DNA of 64,000 nt from Nematopogon swammerdamellus (GCA_946902875.1 OX336340.1:25621566-25685565), one strand, 5' to 3'; shown: positions 31,814 through 43,342, counted from the first letter of the stretch. Notes: generated by a model from the sequence alone, not told the origin. Translations and numbers: made by a program.

Positions 31814-32159
31814 ATACCTCATTTGTCAAATTATGATAAGTAGTTTCGAAGTTATTATGAGGGAACAGATGAACATACATACATACATACCGGTCAAAAA
31901 CATAACTCTCTCCTTTTCGCTTCGCCGTAGACGGGTAAAAATAAGAATCTTTTCGCTAATATTCCGCGCATACTACACTACGTACAATATAATAAACATA
32001 CGATCAATTAACTTAAATCAAATAGGAACTTCAGTTAAGTAAATATCCGCTAACATCGACTCGCAACAACACTTTTACATAGGTTTGCACCTAAAATTAA
32101 TCAAATAGATACCTAACGAAGTTAACCTACATAATATTATGAATCGATTTAAATAAGAA

Positions 32160-32300
32160 ACTCTGCCGAGACAATGCATACACACACCGCGCTCCGCCAG
32201 ACCGCACCCCGCGCCTCGTCCCGCGCCTCCCCCGCCGCGCTGCTAGTCTCCGCGAGACGCGCTACTAACCCCCTCCGCGCCGCCGCGCCGCCCTTTATTT
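32160..32300. other. CpG-rich patch
   Basis: Dense CGCGCC, CCGCGCC, GCCGCGCCG words in an AT-rich setting. A 63-codon frame crosses it but shows only Ala/Arg/Pro-rich composition. Function unknown. Confidence 0.4.
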
Positions 32301-32475
32301 CGGCGCTTGGAACAATTCAATTTGTATGGGAGCCACATCTTAGCGTAGCCGGAAGTGAATTTTAGTAAGCCTATCCTGTGTCCCGTATAGTAAAATGGGC
32401 TTGTACTAAGTTTCATCAAATTCGGATGATGGCTTTAAGAGTTATGGAGGAACATACATACATACATACAGAAAA
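32300..32475 (+). repeat. Dispersed repeat ending in (CATA)n
   Basis: TTTGTATGGGAGCCACATCT, GTCCCGTATAGTAAAATGGG, AAGTTTCATCAAATTCGGAT, then GAGGAACATACATACATACA. The wording (start with TTGTATGGGA, TTTCATCAAATTCGG, ACATACATACATAC end) is a widespread insect interspersed repeat. Confidence 0.5.
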
Positions 32476-32869
32476 GATTTCTAAAAATCGTCAATTTAGC
32501 TTTAGTATCATACATAGAGGCTACAAACTCAATATTTCCTAAAACAAAGTAACTTACTCCATGACCATCCCTTACAGATTTATTATTAGTATTGATAAAG
32601 ATGATCTGGTGTTCATAGTGGGTGAACGTAAACTTTGGCAAAGGCCTGATCCAAATAAAAAAAATAATTGATCTGGCACACGTCACCGGTGATAATAGCT
32701 GAAACATTTGCGAAATTAATTAGAGGTGGTCGTCATCGTCGCCCACACGTTCATATAAACCGGCTTGTCCGCAGTGCAACATCGGAAGGTTCTATCTGCA
32801 ATAAGAGTTGTTTTGTGGATACACACTCTACATAATAATGAGGCTGTATTTTTTATATATTTATTGATA

Positions 32870-33222
32870 TATACATACATAACATACATACATACATAAC
32901 ATATATTTATTGATATATACATACATAACACACGATATATCGCGAAAATTAGGGTAACCAGAGCGGTCGGGGTTGTGCTGCACAGATTCTGGTAAATTAC
33001 CGCACGACACTGACCACCGTAGTTTTCGAAAAATATTGGGACAAATTAACTACCAAGCAGCATGTAAGGCACGAAGACCCAGCAGCTGCGTGACTCGCGT
33101 GGAAGGACCGCACCAAGGTGAGAAGTGCCTAGCCTGTCGCCCTTTAGCACGTCATCTTATCCTTATTCTCATAGTCGCATTTTACGACATTCACGGGGAG
33201 AGATGCTGTTGGGTTATTCTTT
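32870..33222 (+). repeat. Family H copy with ACAT microsatellite
   Basis: An ACATACATAC-rich run (32872-32930) is followed by CACGATATATCGCGAAAATT, GGGTAACCAGAGCGGTCGG, a stem-loop at 32968-33013 with mismatches, CTACCAAGCAGCATGTAAGG, CGTGGAAGGACCGCACCAAG, GCCCTTTAGCACGTCATC, TTTTACGACATTCACGGGGA and GAGATGCTGTTGGG. Confidence 0.7.
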
Positions 33223-33229
33223 ATATTTA

Positions 33230-35145
33230 AGGCTTACATTAAATGATATGAAAGATTCGCTGAAGTTATGTAGGTATATTGTAATGATTTAATTAAACTT
33301 GTATATTTCTAATATTATATGTGTGAATAGATTGTTAACGACACGCGAAGTTACGGAGACTAGAGAATGTGTAACGTGAGTGCAGGTGAAAGCGAGCGCG
33401 TCGCCGGGTGACTATGACAATGTATACAAGCGAGGCTTGTTGCTGCATCGAATTATTGTGCTATTGTCTACAAACCGACTCGTATTCTCGCCTCGGGCTG
33501 CCCGACGTCGAGTGGACTCTGACCCGTCACCGTGATTGATATGCATACGTTTGAAATGTAATTCTCGCTGAGGAATGTTGGTAACATTGTGAAATGGTGC
33601 AGAATGTATTATCACCTCGTTAATTTCAATAGCGGCACTTGGCCTATTGGCCTCTTCATATTTCGCTCTGAGTGCTTGATAGAAAGGTTTAATTTAAATC
33701 TTATTTATTTTTGCAGCGTTGTTTCCTGCGTGCAATTTACCAATTTATATAAGCGGCGTTAGGTATATGTCTGTATTTGTGTGAACCTAAAACAACAATT
33801 GAGAAAAACAAATAATGTTTTAAGTGCTTACTTTAGGAAAATTTTATGAAAACATACAGTTCTACTTATTTTACTAAATAAGGTACGATCACAGAGCATC
33901 AAATACCTACCGCGCGCGCCCCCTACTAGAGGCGCCCTAAGCGATAATATTTGAAAGCCTGGCCGAAGTGGAGGAAAACATCTTGTGCTTGAGCTCGAGG
34001 AGACCCTAAATAAGGACTCCACTTGGTTCTCCAAAACCTCGTCGTCGAGTTTAACGCTAATAGTAAAACCTACATTCATTTGCCGGCCGACATGGTAGTC
34101 GCAGCCTCCGTAAATATATATCCGAATGCCCGTGGGCGCCTTCGGACTATACCTCTGCGTCACTAGCGCGCCATATGTCGTGCTTCCCATTAAAAATTAA
34201 CAACGAAAAAATATATTAAAGCTATTTCAGAGAGTTTTATTTTAGAAAGTGTTGATTATTTTGGCACAGGGCACACGGAACGCGGGCCGCAGACTGGCGA
34301 GGTAGGATGCCGACGCTCCGACTCAGCGCGTTACATTATGCAGTCACTGTCTCAGTCATCATAACCGAGCATTGTGCCGGACGTGCACATTGTACGTGCG
34401 TGCGTGCCGTTACTCGTGTCACCACCGGGCAGCGCACCGCGCTCGCGAGACTCTCGCGCCGCCCCATTGTCTCCGCGCGCGGCCGCAATGAGTTCGTGTC
34501 TCAGCGTAATGATGAACTATAGAGCGCGCGCGCTCTCCACACAGCGGAATGTAAGCAGAGCAGTCCCCATACAGACTAGGAATAATGTACTGATAAACAT
34601 GTGGTACGATACTGATAATAATGTACTGATAAGCACTCGCAAGAGTGCAGGGATAGACGTCTGGATTTTATAGCCGGAAGGCTGGTATTTCCGGACGTCT
34701 ATAAACAAAACGTAAGAGAGAACACGTAAATCAATCTGATGAACATGTGACGAATTCACACCCGTGTTTATCAATCAATCAAGCGCTTCATTTATTATCA
34801 TGGTATTTAATTTCATATTACAAGTTATTTTAAGATAATAATAAGAAGTAAAAAATGCACTGTTGACATTTTTAAATTTTTGTCAGTTTAGGCATAAAAT
34901 ACTTAATTGGTTTAGGTCGCGTTTCGGCGGAGTTGCCGAAGGCATTCTTCATAAACTCATCTAGCAAGTAATTGGCTTTTATGACTAGAGCTTCTTTGAG
35001 CCTAGAAACATTTCGTCCGATACGGCATCACGCATTGCACTCACTTAGGTACTGTTCATACTCCGATAAGCGTTCCGTGTATACATATAGTGTATTGTTG
35101 GTCTGCGGTTCGCCACGTTCCGCGAGTGTCGCATGTCACGTGAAC
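33230..35145. other. Unassigned DNA with small inverted repeat
   Basis: No gene can be supported. 33828-34190 (minus) holds a 120-codon frame without known motif. 34275-34510 is GC-rich. A stem with arms 34653-34665 and 34690-34702 (ATAGACGTCTGGA type) lies next to a repeated AATGTACTGATAA word (34583 and 34619). Confidence 0.35.
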
Positions 35146-35147
35146 AC

Positions 35148-35245
35148 TACTGTGACGTCACACATACCGTTAGCTTCCGGCGGCGCGCCGCAGCCTGTAT
35201 AAGGGCGGGCGGGCGGGGCGGCGGCGCGGTTACGAGGCACAGTTT
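35148..35245 (+). promoter_or_regulatory. Possible promoter-like CpG-rich patch
   Basis: TGTGACGTCACA, a perfect CRE-type palindrome (about 35150-35161), is followed by GGCGGCGCGCCGC and then CTGTATAAGGGCGGGCGGGC, a TATA-like word followed by GC boxes. CACAGTTTCACTTTC, a loose initiator, lies about 40 bp downstream. The motifs are suggestive, but spacing is not ideal and no coding exon follows. Confidence 0.25.
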
Positions 35246-35902
35246 CACTTTCTCACGCATCGTCCTGTAACAGCGGCACGGCGGCGGCCGCGGCCGCGTC
35301 GCTATTATGTCAGCCGCTAATCTGAATATCGTGACTGGATTATTATTGAAAACCGATTGCGTCGCTTTAAAAGGCGTAACTTGGTCGAAATGAATTATTT
35401 TAACCGTTGATTTGTTTGCTTTCAGGTAATATCCAGTTTCAATAACGATCTTCGCCGCACCGGCTAACGAGGTATTCACCTTAATTTGCTAAGCTTTCGA
35501 AACTTCGATTCCGGAGCGAACGCTGTCGCAACGAACGTGATATAACTTCGAAGATTCGATTCATTAAGATTTTCAATACATTACGTCGCGGAGTGGAAGG
35601 TGCTGAAATGAGTTTACAACATAAAGGCTCGCATAGACTCGGACACACACAAGGCGGCGCTTCTGTTCGTTTTGTCGTGAAGCTGGCGGTCGGCGGTGCG
35701 CGCCGATATAATGAGATCACCTTCAAAATGGGATGCATTCAAAACTCGTTGAAGCGTCGTGTGGTAAAGGTCTTGCGTGCACCGTTTTCTTTCTCTTTTC
35801 GAGTTTGATAAGTATTTCTCGAACACGAGTTGCTACATGTTCGGATTCCTTAAAACTATAGGTCCCATTCCTTACGTTATTAAATCGTTGACATGCATAA
35901 AT

Positions 35903-36075
35903 TGGTACCACCGCACTGAATGATGTTTGTTCGAAGAAAATAGTCCGTTATTTGTCGTCCAGTTCAAAGCACGAAGGAAGCGCTGCCATGGCGCCTAGTT
36001 CAGACCGGAACGAGGTGCGATAGGCTGACATCACGGGTAGAGTAGGTGAAGTAGCCAGGACTCTGGTTAAGAAAC
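35903..36075 (+). repeat. Old SINE-A tail
   Basis: TTGGTACCACCGCACTGAATG, TCGTCCAGTTCAAAGC, GCGCCTAGTTCAG, GATAGGCTGACATCACGGG, GAAGTAGCCAGGACTCTGGT. Several indels. Confidence 0.6.
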
Positions 36076-36294
36076 TTTTGTAAACATTATCTACACAACA
36101 AAAGTATACATAGTTGGGAAATGCATCCAAATGAAGTCGGTTATGTCAGAATAATCAACGAGCCTCCTGACGAGGTGATGACGAAACCAGAAGACCCTCC
36201 CCTCGTCTTTCCGGCCGCCACCGGAGCGCAATAATAGGAAGGGGACGTACCTACACAGCATCGTTCTCATTATGTTATCTGATCGAAATGGAAT

Positions 36295-36362
36295 CCGACG
36301 GAGCGTGCCGCGCCGCGCCTGCGCCGCGCCGCGCCCCCGCGCCGCGCCGCCGCGCCCGTAAT
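36295..36362. other. Dense CGCGCC patch
   Basis: GCCGCGCCGCGCCTGCGCCG and similar words, almost only C and G for 65 bp. Low-complexity; function unknown. Confidence 0.5.
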
Positions 36363-36494
36363 CGATTCGAGCTGTTTTGTTGTTTCTTACTTAAGATCGA
36401 TATTGTTACAATAATGAATTGTTACGCTTGTGTGTCTTCTTGCGCACAGACAGATCAGTAGGTATCTTGAAGTCAGCGGCGCATTTATTTGGTT

Positions 36495-36560
36495 TCTATT
36501 ATGTAATCCGGTATGGGTAGACCAGTGGAGTCAGACCCCATCACACCAACCAATACCACC
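36495..36560 (-). repeat. Family G 3' end stub
   Basis: TTATGTAATCCGGTATGGGT then AGACCAGTGGAGTCAGACCC and CCAACCAATACCACC: the terminal block of family G, diverged. Confidence 0.5.
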
Positions 36561-36719
36561 TACAGTGCGATACAAAATAGATAAAGATTAGCAGATGATC
36601 AGAACACGTAATAACAAATAATACAATTTTGATCATTCACAAAAACGAACAAAAATATATAAATTAACTCTTCTTTAAAAAAAAATTAAACTGTCAAATT
36701 AGTCAAAATAGCAAATGCT

Positions 36720-37013
36720 CATTCCATGGGGAGTGCTCGGAGGAGCTGTTTAACGCGATTCCGCCGATTAGTACGCGGATGCGTACCAATCGGTTCTGAA
36801 GATCTTCCCTCTACAGAACCGGTAAACTCTGGAACGCTGTCCCTGCCCATATATTTTTTTCCCCCCAAGTACAGTTTCGGGTCCTTCAAGAGCGGCGTGA
36901 ATGGGCACCTGTCAGGCCGGCATGGCCGCATACGACCGAATGCCCATGGCCGTCGTTAGACACCATATGGGTGCATCGGCGCCAAAGCGCGGCGCTTTCA
37001 ATAAAAAAATAAG
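36720..37013 (+). pseudogene. LINE-C C-terminal fragment with A-tail
   Basis: Forward copy: CATTCCATGGGGAGTGCTCG, then a frame with TGSEDLPSTEPVNSGTLSLP and another with FPPKYSFGSFKSGVNGHLSG, followed by the NAHGRR stop. The 3' UTR GTTAGACACCATATGGGTGC, GGCGCCAAAGCGCGGCGC and TTTCAATAAAAAAATAAG closes the element at about 37013. The frames alternate, so the copy is dead. It defines the LINE-C 3' end (GCGCTTTCAATAAAA) seen inverted at 10751, 18079 and 40818. Confidence 0.7.
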
Positions 37014-37059
37014 TGCCACAGAACATAATGTAAAGGTATGTATACACGTAAATCAGAAT

Positions 37060-37127
37060 ACTCATTGGTAAGTACACGTTGGCGGGATTAGAACCTCGGA
37101 CTTTGAAATCATGTGCAAACGTCAAGA
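37060..37127 (-). repeat. tRNA-derived SINE fragment, diverged
   Basis: The minus strand shows AAGTCCGAGGTTCTAATCCC (B-box-like) and GCCAACGTGTACTTACCAAT, GAGTATTCTG, the same order as GGTTCGAATCC...GTGTACCAATGAGT at 50793. The A-box half is lost. Confidence 0.45.
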
Positions 37128-37844
37128 ATAAAATTTTTTTTTGCTGCTAAACATCTTACTCAAACGTGACACATCTACTCAAGAAACGATAATTGCGAAG
37201 TTTCCAAAGTAATTAGCCACTTACGCGACTTAAGCAGCGCAAATGTCACGCTGACCACAAAAGGAAAACTTTCGCTCTACAAAGATCACTCACAACTCAC
37301 AAGTAACCATTAAGCTGATCACGACGCGCCAAGTATTATCGTGAGGATGAACTCGCGTGAGTTTCTGTCTTTACTGCTGATAACAGATTTGAGATGTTGC
37401 ACGGTGTGCAAGTCGATTCCAACTTATGTATGACCAGCCAGACGTTCGTAATACCAATCGTAGTTCGTAAACTAAAAGTAGAGGTACACGTGAGCAGTGT
37501 GTCTGACTGCATGTGCGTTCGATAAGACGATGTGTGCGTGTGACAAGCGTGTATGCACGCGGTTAAACCATGAAGTTGCTTCATCCAGTCGAGTGGCTAA
37601 TTAATACTGTTGTTTTAACGACGCAATGTGATATTATCGTTCCAAACTGTGCTTGCCAATAATACAAAAAATTTTAATCTGTTTACATCGCATAGATTTC
37701 TTAATCTGTATAATTAACTTAAATTACCTAATTAAGCGATGAAAAATCATTGACTCAGCACGTGACAAGGTTAGGTACAGTTAATCCACGATGTTTTGTT
37801 TTTTATATCTTGTCGAAAAGTTAGTTAGTAGGTATAAGTCACAC

Positions 37845-37920
37845 CTGTTTCCAATGGTGTAGGCAGGCACAACGGATCTCCGCGGCCCTGACATATCTGA
37901 CTCATGTCAGTTCCACACTA
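37845..37920 (+). repeat. GTTTCC...GTAGGCAGG repeat, short copy
   Basis: CACACCTGTTTCCAATGGTG, TAGGCAGGCACAACGGATCTC, GACATATCTGACTCATGTCAG; related to 22082. Confidence 0.45.
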
Positions 37921-38167
37921 ACATTTTTTACTAATACATGTTTGTACACAGCTTGGAATGTACGCGAGTAGCCTCCTGCATACACGCACGCATGCACTCA
38001 CTGCGCTTATGATCCGCTCACGACACTCGCTGACATTTGAGCACACAATCAGCAGAACAAGCGAACATTCGCGACGTTGATGAGAGCTCTCAAGCCGCTC
38101 TTATTTGGTGAGAACGTTGTGACAGCTCATAGCGTCGATGTTGTAAGCAGCGCTGACAGGATAACCG

Positions 38168-38557
38168 TTTTTTTTTATGGAATCTGACACGGTTGGCTAC
38201 ATCACCTACAACGTCCGTGATGTCAGCCCATACCGCCGGGTGAACTAGGTGCCATGTCAGTGCAGTCCCCTTTGATCGTGCCGGCTACACTGAACTGGTC
38301 GGAAAGCACAAACTATTTACTTACATAGCCGTTTTGACCGACGCTTCATTCAGTGCGGTGGTACCAACCCGGGCGGGTTAAACCCTACCACCAAGTAAGA
38401 TTAGGAGGGAGGGGACCTACAGTTTTACGAGGAATCCGAACCTCGATCAGCCTCCAACGGTCAGCGGTCACCCATCCAAAAACTGACCGCACCCAACGTT
38501 GCTTAACATTCAATTGCGACAGTTGTCTGTCTGCACCACTGAGCTATCGAGGCTGAC
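38168..38557 (-). repeat. SINE-A, full-length copy 1
   Basis: On the minus strand, 5' to 3': GTCAGCCTCGATAGCTCAGT (tRNA-like A box, 38557 inward); TTAAGCAACGTTGGGTGCGG, TCAGTTTTTGGATGGGTGAC (5S-like, 38464-38507); GAGGCTGATCGAGGTTCGGA; GTAAAACTGTAGGTCCC; the shared central module (CTTGGTGGTAGGGTTTAACC, GGGTTGGTACCACCG); the tail GTCGGTCAAAACGGCTATG through GTAGCCAACCGTGTCAG; then ATTCCATAAAAAAAAAAC. About 390 bp. Internal pol III-type promoter parts plus the poly(A) tail define it as a SINE. Confidence 0.85.
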
Positions 38558-38641
38558 AAATGATCACTGACAGCTGACAACGAGGTTGATCGTTACTTTT
38601 CCGTCTCTTCACGTCAAACACATGATCACACACATGGGTCA

Positions 38642-38688
38642 ATTCTTGGTATTATATTAATGAAACGCATTAATATAATACTAGGAAT
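38642..38688. repeat. 21-bp near-perfect hairpin
   Basis: ATTCTTGGTATTATATTAATG and its complement (two mismatches) face each other across AAACG. Confidence 0.65.
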
Positions 38689-38814
38689 AGACCCAGCGAG
38701 TTTTCCAGCACGACCGATCAGTATTGAGACATCATCGAAGTTTGTCCGAGTCCGGCCGGATGTGAGAAAAAACACAAAAGCAATTCTCTTCGTCTCGTTT
38801 GCAATAGTAATTCA

Positions 38815-39066
38815 TCATCTTCATCATCAGCCTGTATCGGTCCACTGCTGGACATAGGCCTCTCCCAAGGCACGCTACCACACGCGGTCTTCCGCTCTTC
38901 TCATCCATCCACTCCCGGCTACCTTTTTTAGGTCATCTGTCCACCTAGCCGGGGGGCGTCCCACGCTACGTTTGCTTGTACGTGGCCTCCATTCGAGCAC
39001 CCGTCTACCCCATCGGTTGTCGGGTCTGCGACAGATGTGCCCAGCCCACTGCCACTTCAGCTTGCT
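38815..39066 (-). pseudogene. RTE-like LINE C-terminus
   Basis: The plus strand reads CATCATCTTCATCATCAGCC, GTATCGGTCCACTGCTGGAC, GGTCTTCCGCTCTTCTCATC, GTCCACCTAGCCGGGGGGCG and GTGCCCAGCCCACTGCCAC. The minus strand encodes the W-x-G-H, GRPP, RWTDDLKK, AYVQQWTDTG pattern with small indels. The TCATCATCATC end is the 3' tail. Closely related to 7585-7815. Confidence 0.7.
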
Positions 39067-39218
39067 TATTGCAATAGTAATTGTATAACATTAATTATAA
39101 AACTGATCAATTGTTTATTTCGGGATACAATTTTGGAATATTTTAGTATACATTAACTTGATGATATTCTTCTCAAGGTTATTATGCGAAGTAAGTTATT
39201 GTTGATTGTTTATTGAGC

Positions 39219-39397
39219 ACTAGCTGCGCCCGCGGCTCCGCCCGCGGTAGAGTTAATGTAATAGCAAATAGGATTTCAATCGGAAATAGGATCGACTGTA
39301 TTCGTTGTCGGTTCCACCGCTCAGCTCATATTATTATAAATAATGGTGTGATGCTTTATAGCATACTAGCTTTTGCACGTGGTATCGCTTCGCGTGT
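39219..39397 (+). repeat. Two ACTAGC(T) repeat left ends
   Basis: CACTAGCTGCGCCCGCGGCT, CCGCCCGCGG at 39218 and ACTAGCTTTTGCACGTGGTA, TCGCTTCGCGTG at 39365. They match the left end of the element framing the fold-back array. Confidence 0.45.
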
Positions 39398-39682
39398 ATA
39401 TCAGCCCACAACAGCTTGAAGAATTAGGTGCCATGTTAGTGCTTCCCTTTGGTCGTGCCGACTAAAATGAACTTGACGGAAAACACGAAATATTTACATA
39501 GCCGCTTCGACCGACATTTCAGTGCGGTGGTACAAAATAGGTCGGGTTAAACCCTGCCACTCAATAAGGTAAGAGGCGAAGGACAATTTTATGTGAAATC
39601 TGAACCACGATCGGCTAAACGGTCGAACGGTCACCCATCTAAGTTCTAGTTGATCCGTCGCACCGCCGAGCTCCTGAGGCTG
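39398..39682 (-). repeat. SINE-A, diverged near-complete copy
   Basis: TATCAGCCCACAACAGCTTG, GAATTAGGTGCCATGTTAGTG, CATTTCAGTGCGGTGGTAC, GGGTTAAACCCTGCCACTCA, AACGGTCACCCATCTAAG, GATCCGTCGCACCGCCGAGC, CCTGAGGCTGAAC. Head, central module and tail are all recognisable but with many changes. Confidence 0.7.
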
Positions 39683-39837
39683 AACTTTCATATTCCAATA
39701 TTATTGTAGGGGTGACATTTATGCTAGGATACAAACATTTAATATTTATAAATACTCAAATATATAGATTCCAGTATTTGAGGTCAGTCCTTAAATACTC
39801 AAGATTTGATTTATAGCCCAATTGTTAAAACTGATAC

Positions 39838-40085
39838 AGCGCCGCCGCCGCCGCCGGGCCGCGCCTTCACCAGCAGGCACATACCTACTCGTCGTACACA
39901 GATAGATAGGTAGTGAGGTATTGCACATAGGTATAGCAGAGTAGAGTGGGAAGGAAGGCTGTAGTGGAAGTGCCGGCAGCTCGCGAGGCAGCAGGATGCC
40001 AGCCTCGAGTGCCGGTGAACGACGACGCCTGCGCCGCCGCCGCGCCGCCGCGTCGTCGGTGTGCCGCTCTGTGTTGCGCAAGAGC
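39838..40085. other. CpG-rich patch with GCC/GCG triplets
   Basis: GCGCCGCCGCCGCCGCCGGG (39839) and GCCTGCGCCGCCGCCGCGCC (40027). Four overlapping frames on both strands come from the triplet composition; none has a domain. Confidence 0.4.
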
Positions 40086-40271
40086 GAGGCGCGAGTGCGC
40101 TCTCCACAATGTACAGTTTGACCACTGTGTCGTGACACGCTCTCGCACTGGACGCACTACGCTATACAATCATTCATGTTCCTGTCATTGTTACATTATG
40201 TTGTTCTGTTCCAACTTCAACTTTACCTATAATCAACCTTCATCTTTCTTACATACCTTTTTTTTTCTGTT

Positions 40272-40655
40272 TTTGTTTTATGGAAACTGACACGTTTGGA
40301 TACATCACCTACAACGTCCGTGATGTCAGCCCATAACACCGGGTGAACTAGGTGCCATGTCAGTGCTTCCCCCTTTGATCGTGCCGGCTACACTGAACTG
40401 TTGGAAAACACAAACTATTTACATAGCCGTTTTAACCGACGTTTCATTCAGTGCGGTGGTACCAACCCGGGCGGGTTAAACCCTACCACCAAGTAATATT
40501 AGGAGGGAAGGGACCTACAGTTTTACGAGGAATCCGAACCTTGGTCAGCCTCCAACGGTCAGCGGTCACCCATCCATGTACTGACCGCACCCAGCGTTGC
40601 TTAACATTCAATAGCGACAGTTGACTGTCTGCACCACTGAGCTATCGAGGCTGAC
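40272..40655 (-). repeat. SINE-A, full-length copy 2
   Basis: Same order as 38168-38557 with few differences: tRNA-like A box at 40655 inward (GCCTCGATAGCTCAGTGGTG), 5S-like segment 40562-40605 (GGTCAGTACATGGATGGGTG), central module, tail and TTTCCATAAAACAAAAAC. The high similarity of the two copies suggests recent activity. Confidence 0.85.
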
Positions 40656-40817
40656 AGACCTATATTATATATGAAAACTATTTATAAAAAGTCGCGGCTA
40701 TTGCTTATTGTACTGGTATAGTATACGTAATTGTAATACTAATATAAAACTATAAAGAAAACTTGATGGCAGTCGCACTCCTAAATAGCCACAAGCCGAT
40801 ACATATTCTTTCATAAT

Positions 40818-40955
40818 GTTTTTTTTTGTAGAAAGCGCGACATGTGGCATCGTTTCACTTACGAGTAGGTGACTTACGATGCCCATGGACCTTCTGTGAT
40901 GCGCGGGGATTGCGAATGCCATGCCGGCCTGACCGGCCTTTACACGCCCCTTTGG
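40818..40955 (-). pseudogene. LINE-C 3' end fragment
   Basis: TTTTTTTGTAGAAAGCGCGA, CATGTGGCATCG, GATGCCCATGGACC, GATTGCGAATGCCATGCCGG, CCTGACCGGC, the complement of the last codons (GRHGIRNPRASQKVHGHRKS on the minus strand) and 3' UTR. Ends abruptly in AT-rich DNA. Confidence 0.65.
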
Positions 40956-41144
40956 AAAATATATTATGTAGATAATATTCTATATAAATAAATATTAAAT
41001 GCTGTTCGTTGGTAGGCGCATCACTGGAGCACGGTTGCACCTATTTCTAATTTTTCTTAATGTTCGTAATGTCCGAACAAGGTTTTTAGGGAAAGATAAA
41101 TTGGAAAAGTTGCCGTGAGCGGAGCTACGGGCTCATCTAGTATA

Positions 41145-41245
41145 AAATAAATACATACATACATATGTATGCACATATACCACACGATGTATCCCGACAA
41201 TCGGGGTAAGCAGAGTAATCGGTGTTGTGCTGCAAGTACTCCGTA
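41145..41245 (+). repeat. Family H 5' end with ACAT run
   Basis: AATACATACATACATATGTA, CACACGATGTATCCCGACAA, TCGGGGTAAGCAGAGTAATC, GGTGTTGTGCTGCAAGTACT; truncated inside the stem-loop. Confidence 0.65.
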
Positions 41246-42780
41246 ATTTACTACAAGCTACAAGTACTTGTAAATTAAAATAAATACGAATACAAATACA
41301 TCAACTCTCGCTCATATTGGGACATCCATCTCGAGAATACGAAGTATTGATCACCGATCGTACAACACGCGAGCGTAGCAGTGCAACTACAAGTGGATGC
41401 GCCGGTGTCTACGTACTACAGTTACTAATATGTACAAGTTAGTAAGAAGTCATGACGGTGCAGCTGTACATGTGTATGTATGAAGTAGTTCATACAATAT
41501 GACTACACTGCGTGCGTATGTATTCTGACTTGATGTATGTGTATGTCAATTGTTTGTAAGATTAAAATAATCTGCTTTACTATATGTATAGATAATACTA
41601 GATAATTTGACTTGAAGATACGTTTGACAGAAATTTCTATAAATAGAATACATATTTTCTCATACCGTATTAAATCGTACTCATCTCACAAATAAAGTCT
41701 TTCTAAACGCACGTACAAATAAACCAGATGCGTATAACTACAAACGGTCGCAAGCCATCACATCGCCGCCGGAGGCAGATAAACGAGAATCGATCTCGAT
41801 CAGTGTTCACTGCTGTAATGAAGCCGAGCTGATACTCTACTCTATTTGTAATCGATCACGCATAACAGGCAGAGCATCGTGCGGCGTACGGTGCGGTCTC
41901 GCTACTCCACTTCTTCATACAGTGAGAGATCATGTATTGCATTATTGGACGCGAGCTCATACGATCTAGATCGAGCAAGACAAACTTTTAGAGGCCGTTC
42001 AAATTCTACATGCAATAGATATTTGAACAACATGCACAGCCTATTATAGTTTGTTTAATGTAACGTGTCCCTCGCGCGGTAATCCTTAGCTTTCGGCAAT
42101 ACAGATCGAAATTGCTCACTTCAAGGGACAAGTTAAGGTGAATGCTCTGTAGTCGGTTATGAGTAGCAATGTTGCCACTTGGATACACGAAAATAAATGT
42201 CTAAATAGATCTACTATTATTTGATAAGTAAAGGTTGACTGGAGGCAATCTCTAAAAGGTATAAGCCTGTGCTCCTTGTGTGAGTGTATATTGGGATTAA
42301 TTCTGTTAAATGTAAGAAATGCATTAAAATAATATAATAAAGTTTTCACTGAAGGTTTTTTATTGAAATTTTAATTAATTTTAATTCATACTTTAATATT
42401 TAAAACTATTTCAGAATTATTTCAGAGAATAAATTAATTATACACATTTTGTCTTCCACGGCGCCACGCTCCTGAGTAAAAGAGTTCAACGCGCCAGGAA
42501 ACCTATTCAAATATTTCTCACGCGAAATGTATTATGCTAAAGAGAGTTTTTGCATTATGCACAAACTTTTTTAAGCAGGTGGAGGCTGGTGACTTAATTG
42601 AATAACTTTCGCACTAAAATGTTGCAAGATTAGTTGAAACATTTCACTTCCCATACATTTCAGAAAACCATAATTTAAACATCACATAAACTCAAGACAA
42701 ACATTTATAGAACAAATGTTGTTCAGTTTAATATTTAAAATTATTATGCAATGAAAACGAAACATTCAACCGGAAAAATT
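41246..42780. other. Unassigned DNA
   Basis: No gene is recognised. 42230-42310 resembles a LINE 3' UTR tail (GGTTGACTGGAGGCAATCTC, AAAAGGTATAAGCCTGTGCT). The rest is AT-rich with no clear repeat. Confidence 0.4.
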
Positions 42781-42782
42781 CG

Positions 42783-43108
42783 TTCAAATGCGAGTTTTAC
42801 TCGCGCGGAGGGTTCCGTAGATCCGCTATACCATACCTGTCAAAAAACCATACCCGTCTATCTTTTCCTCTGTCTGCAGTGCAGTGGCGCCATGTATTAT
42901 ATAGTAGCGTGAATATGTACTAATCGATTCTCAGCACGTTTATTGTATTGGGACCCCTTAATTTTTTTATTTTTACTTTTTTATTATTTGTTGGCATATC
43001 CCTCGTAATAACACGTACTCTGTGAACATTTTCTAGGGCGGACTGACGGACAGACAAACAGACAGACGGCGGCGTAGGCTTAGTAATAGGGTTCCGTAAC
43101 CCTAAACA
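42783..43108 (+). repeat. CGAGTTTTACTCGCGCGGAGG-type repeat, copy 2
   Basis: AAATGCGAGTTTTACTCGCG, CGGAGGGTTCCGTAGATCC at the start; GACGGACAGACAAACAGACA, GACGGCGGCGTAGGCTTAG, TAATAGGGTTCCG at the end. Same family as 8131-8608. Confidence 0.6.
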
Positions 43109-43342
43109 CGAGACAGCGTGTAGAGCCGCACCTTCACCGGAGGCGGTGCATTGTAACTGTCAATCTTAAATGTATACAAATGTGTTCAGTAATCGGTCGC
43201 CGTCGTTACTACACTCAGCCTTTCTACTGTCAAAACATTTCACTGTTGCCGTAGACATGGTATCTAGAAGCTAGAAGGGACATACACCTACTGGTCGAGA
43301 AGGTGGAAGAAACGTGCATTAAGCCGAATTAAGTGATTTGTT

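Noticed and set aside
33828..34190. 120-codon minus-strand frame
   Set aside because: No recognisable domain and no second exon or polyadenylation signal that fits; it could be a decayed transposon frame, but nothing supports a gene call.
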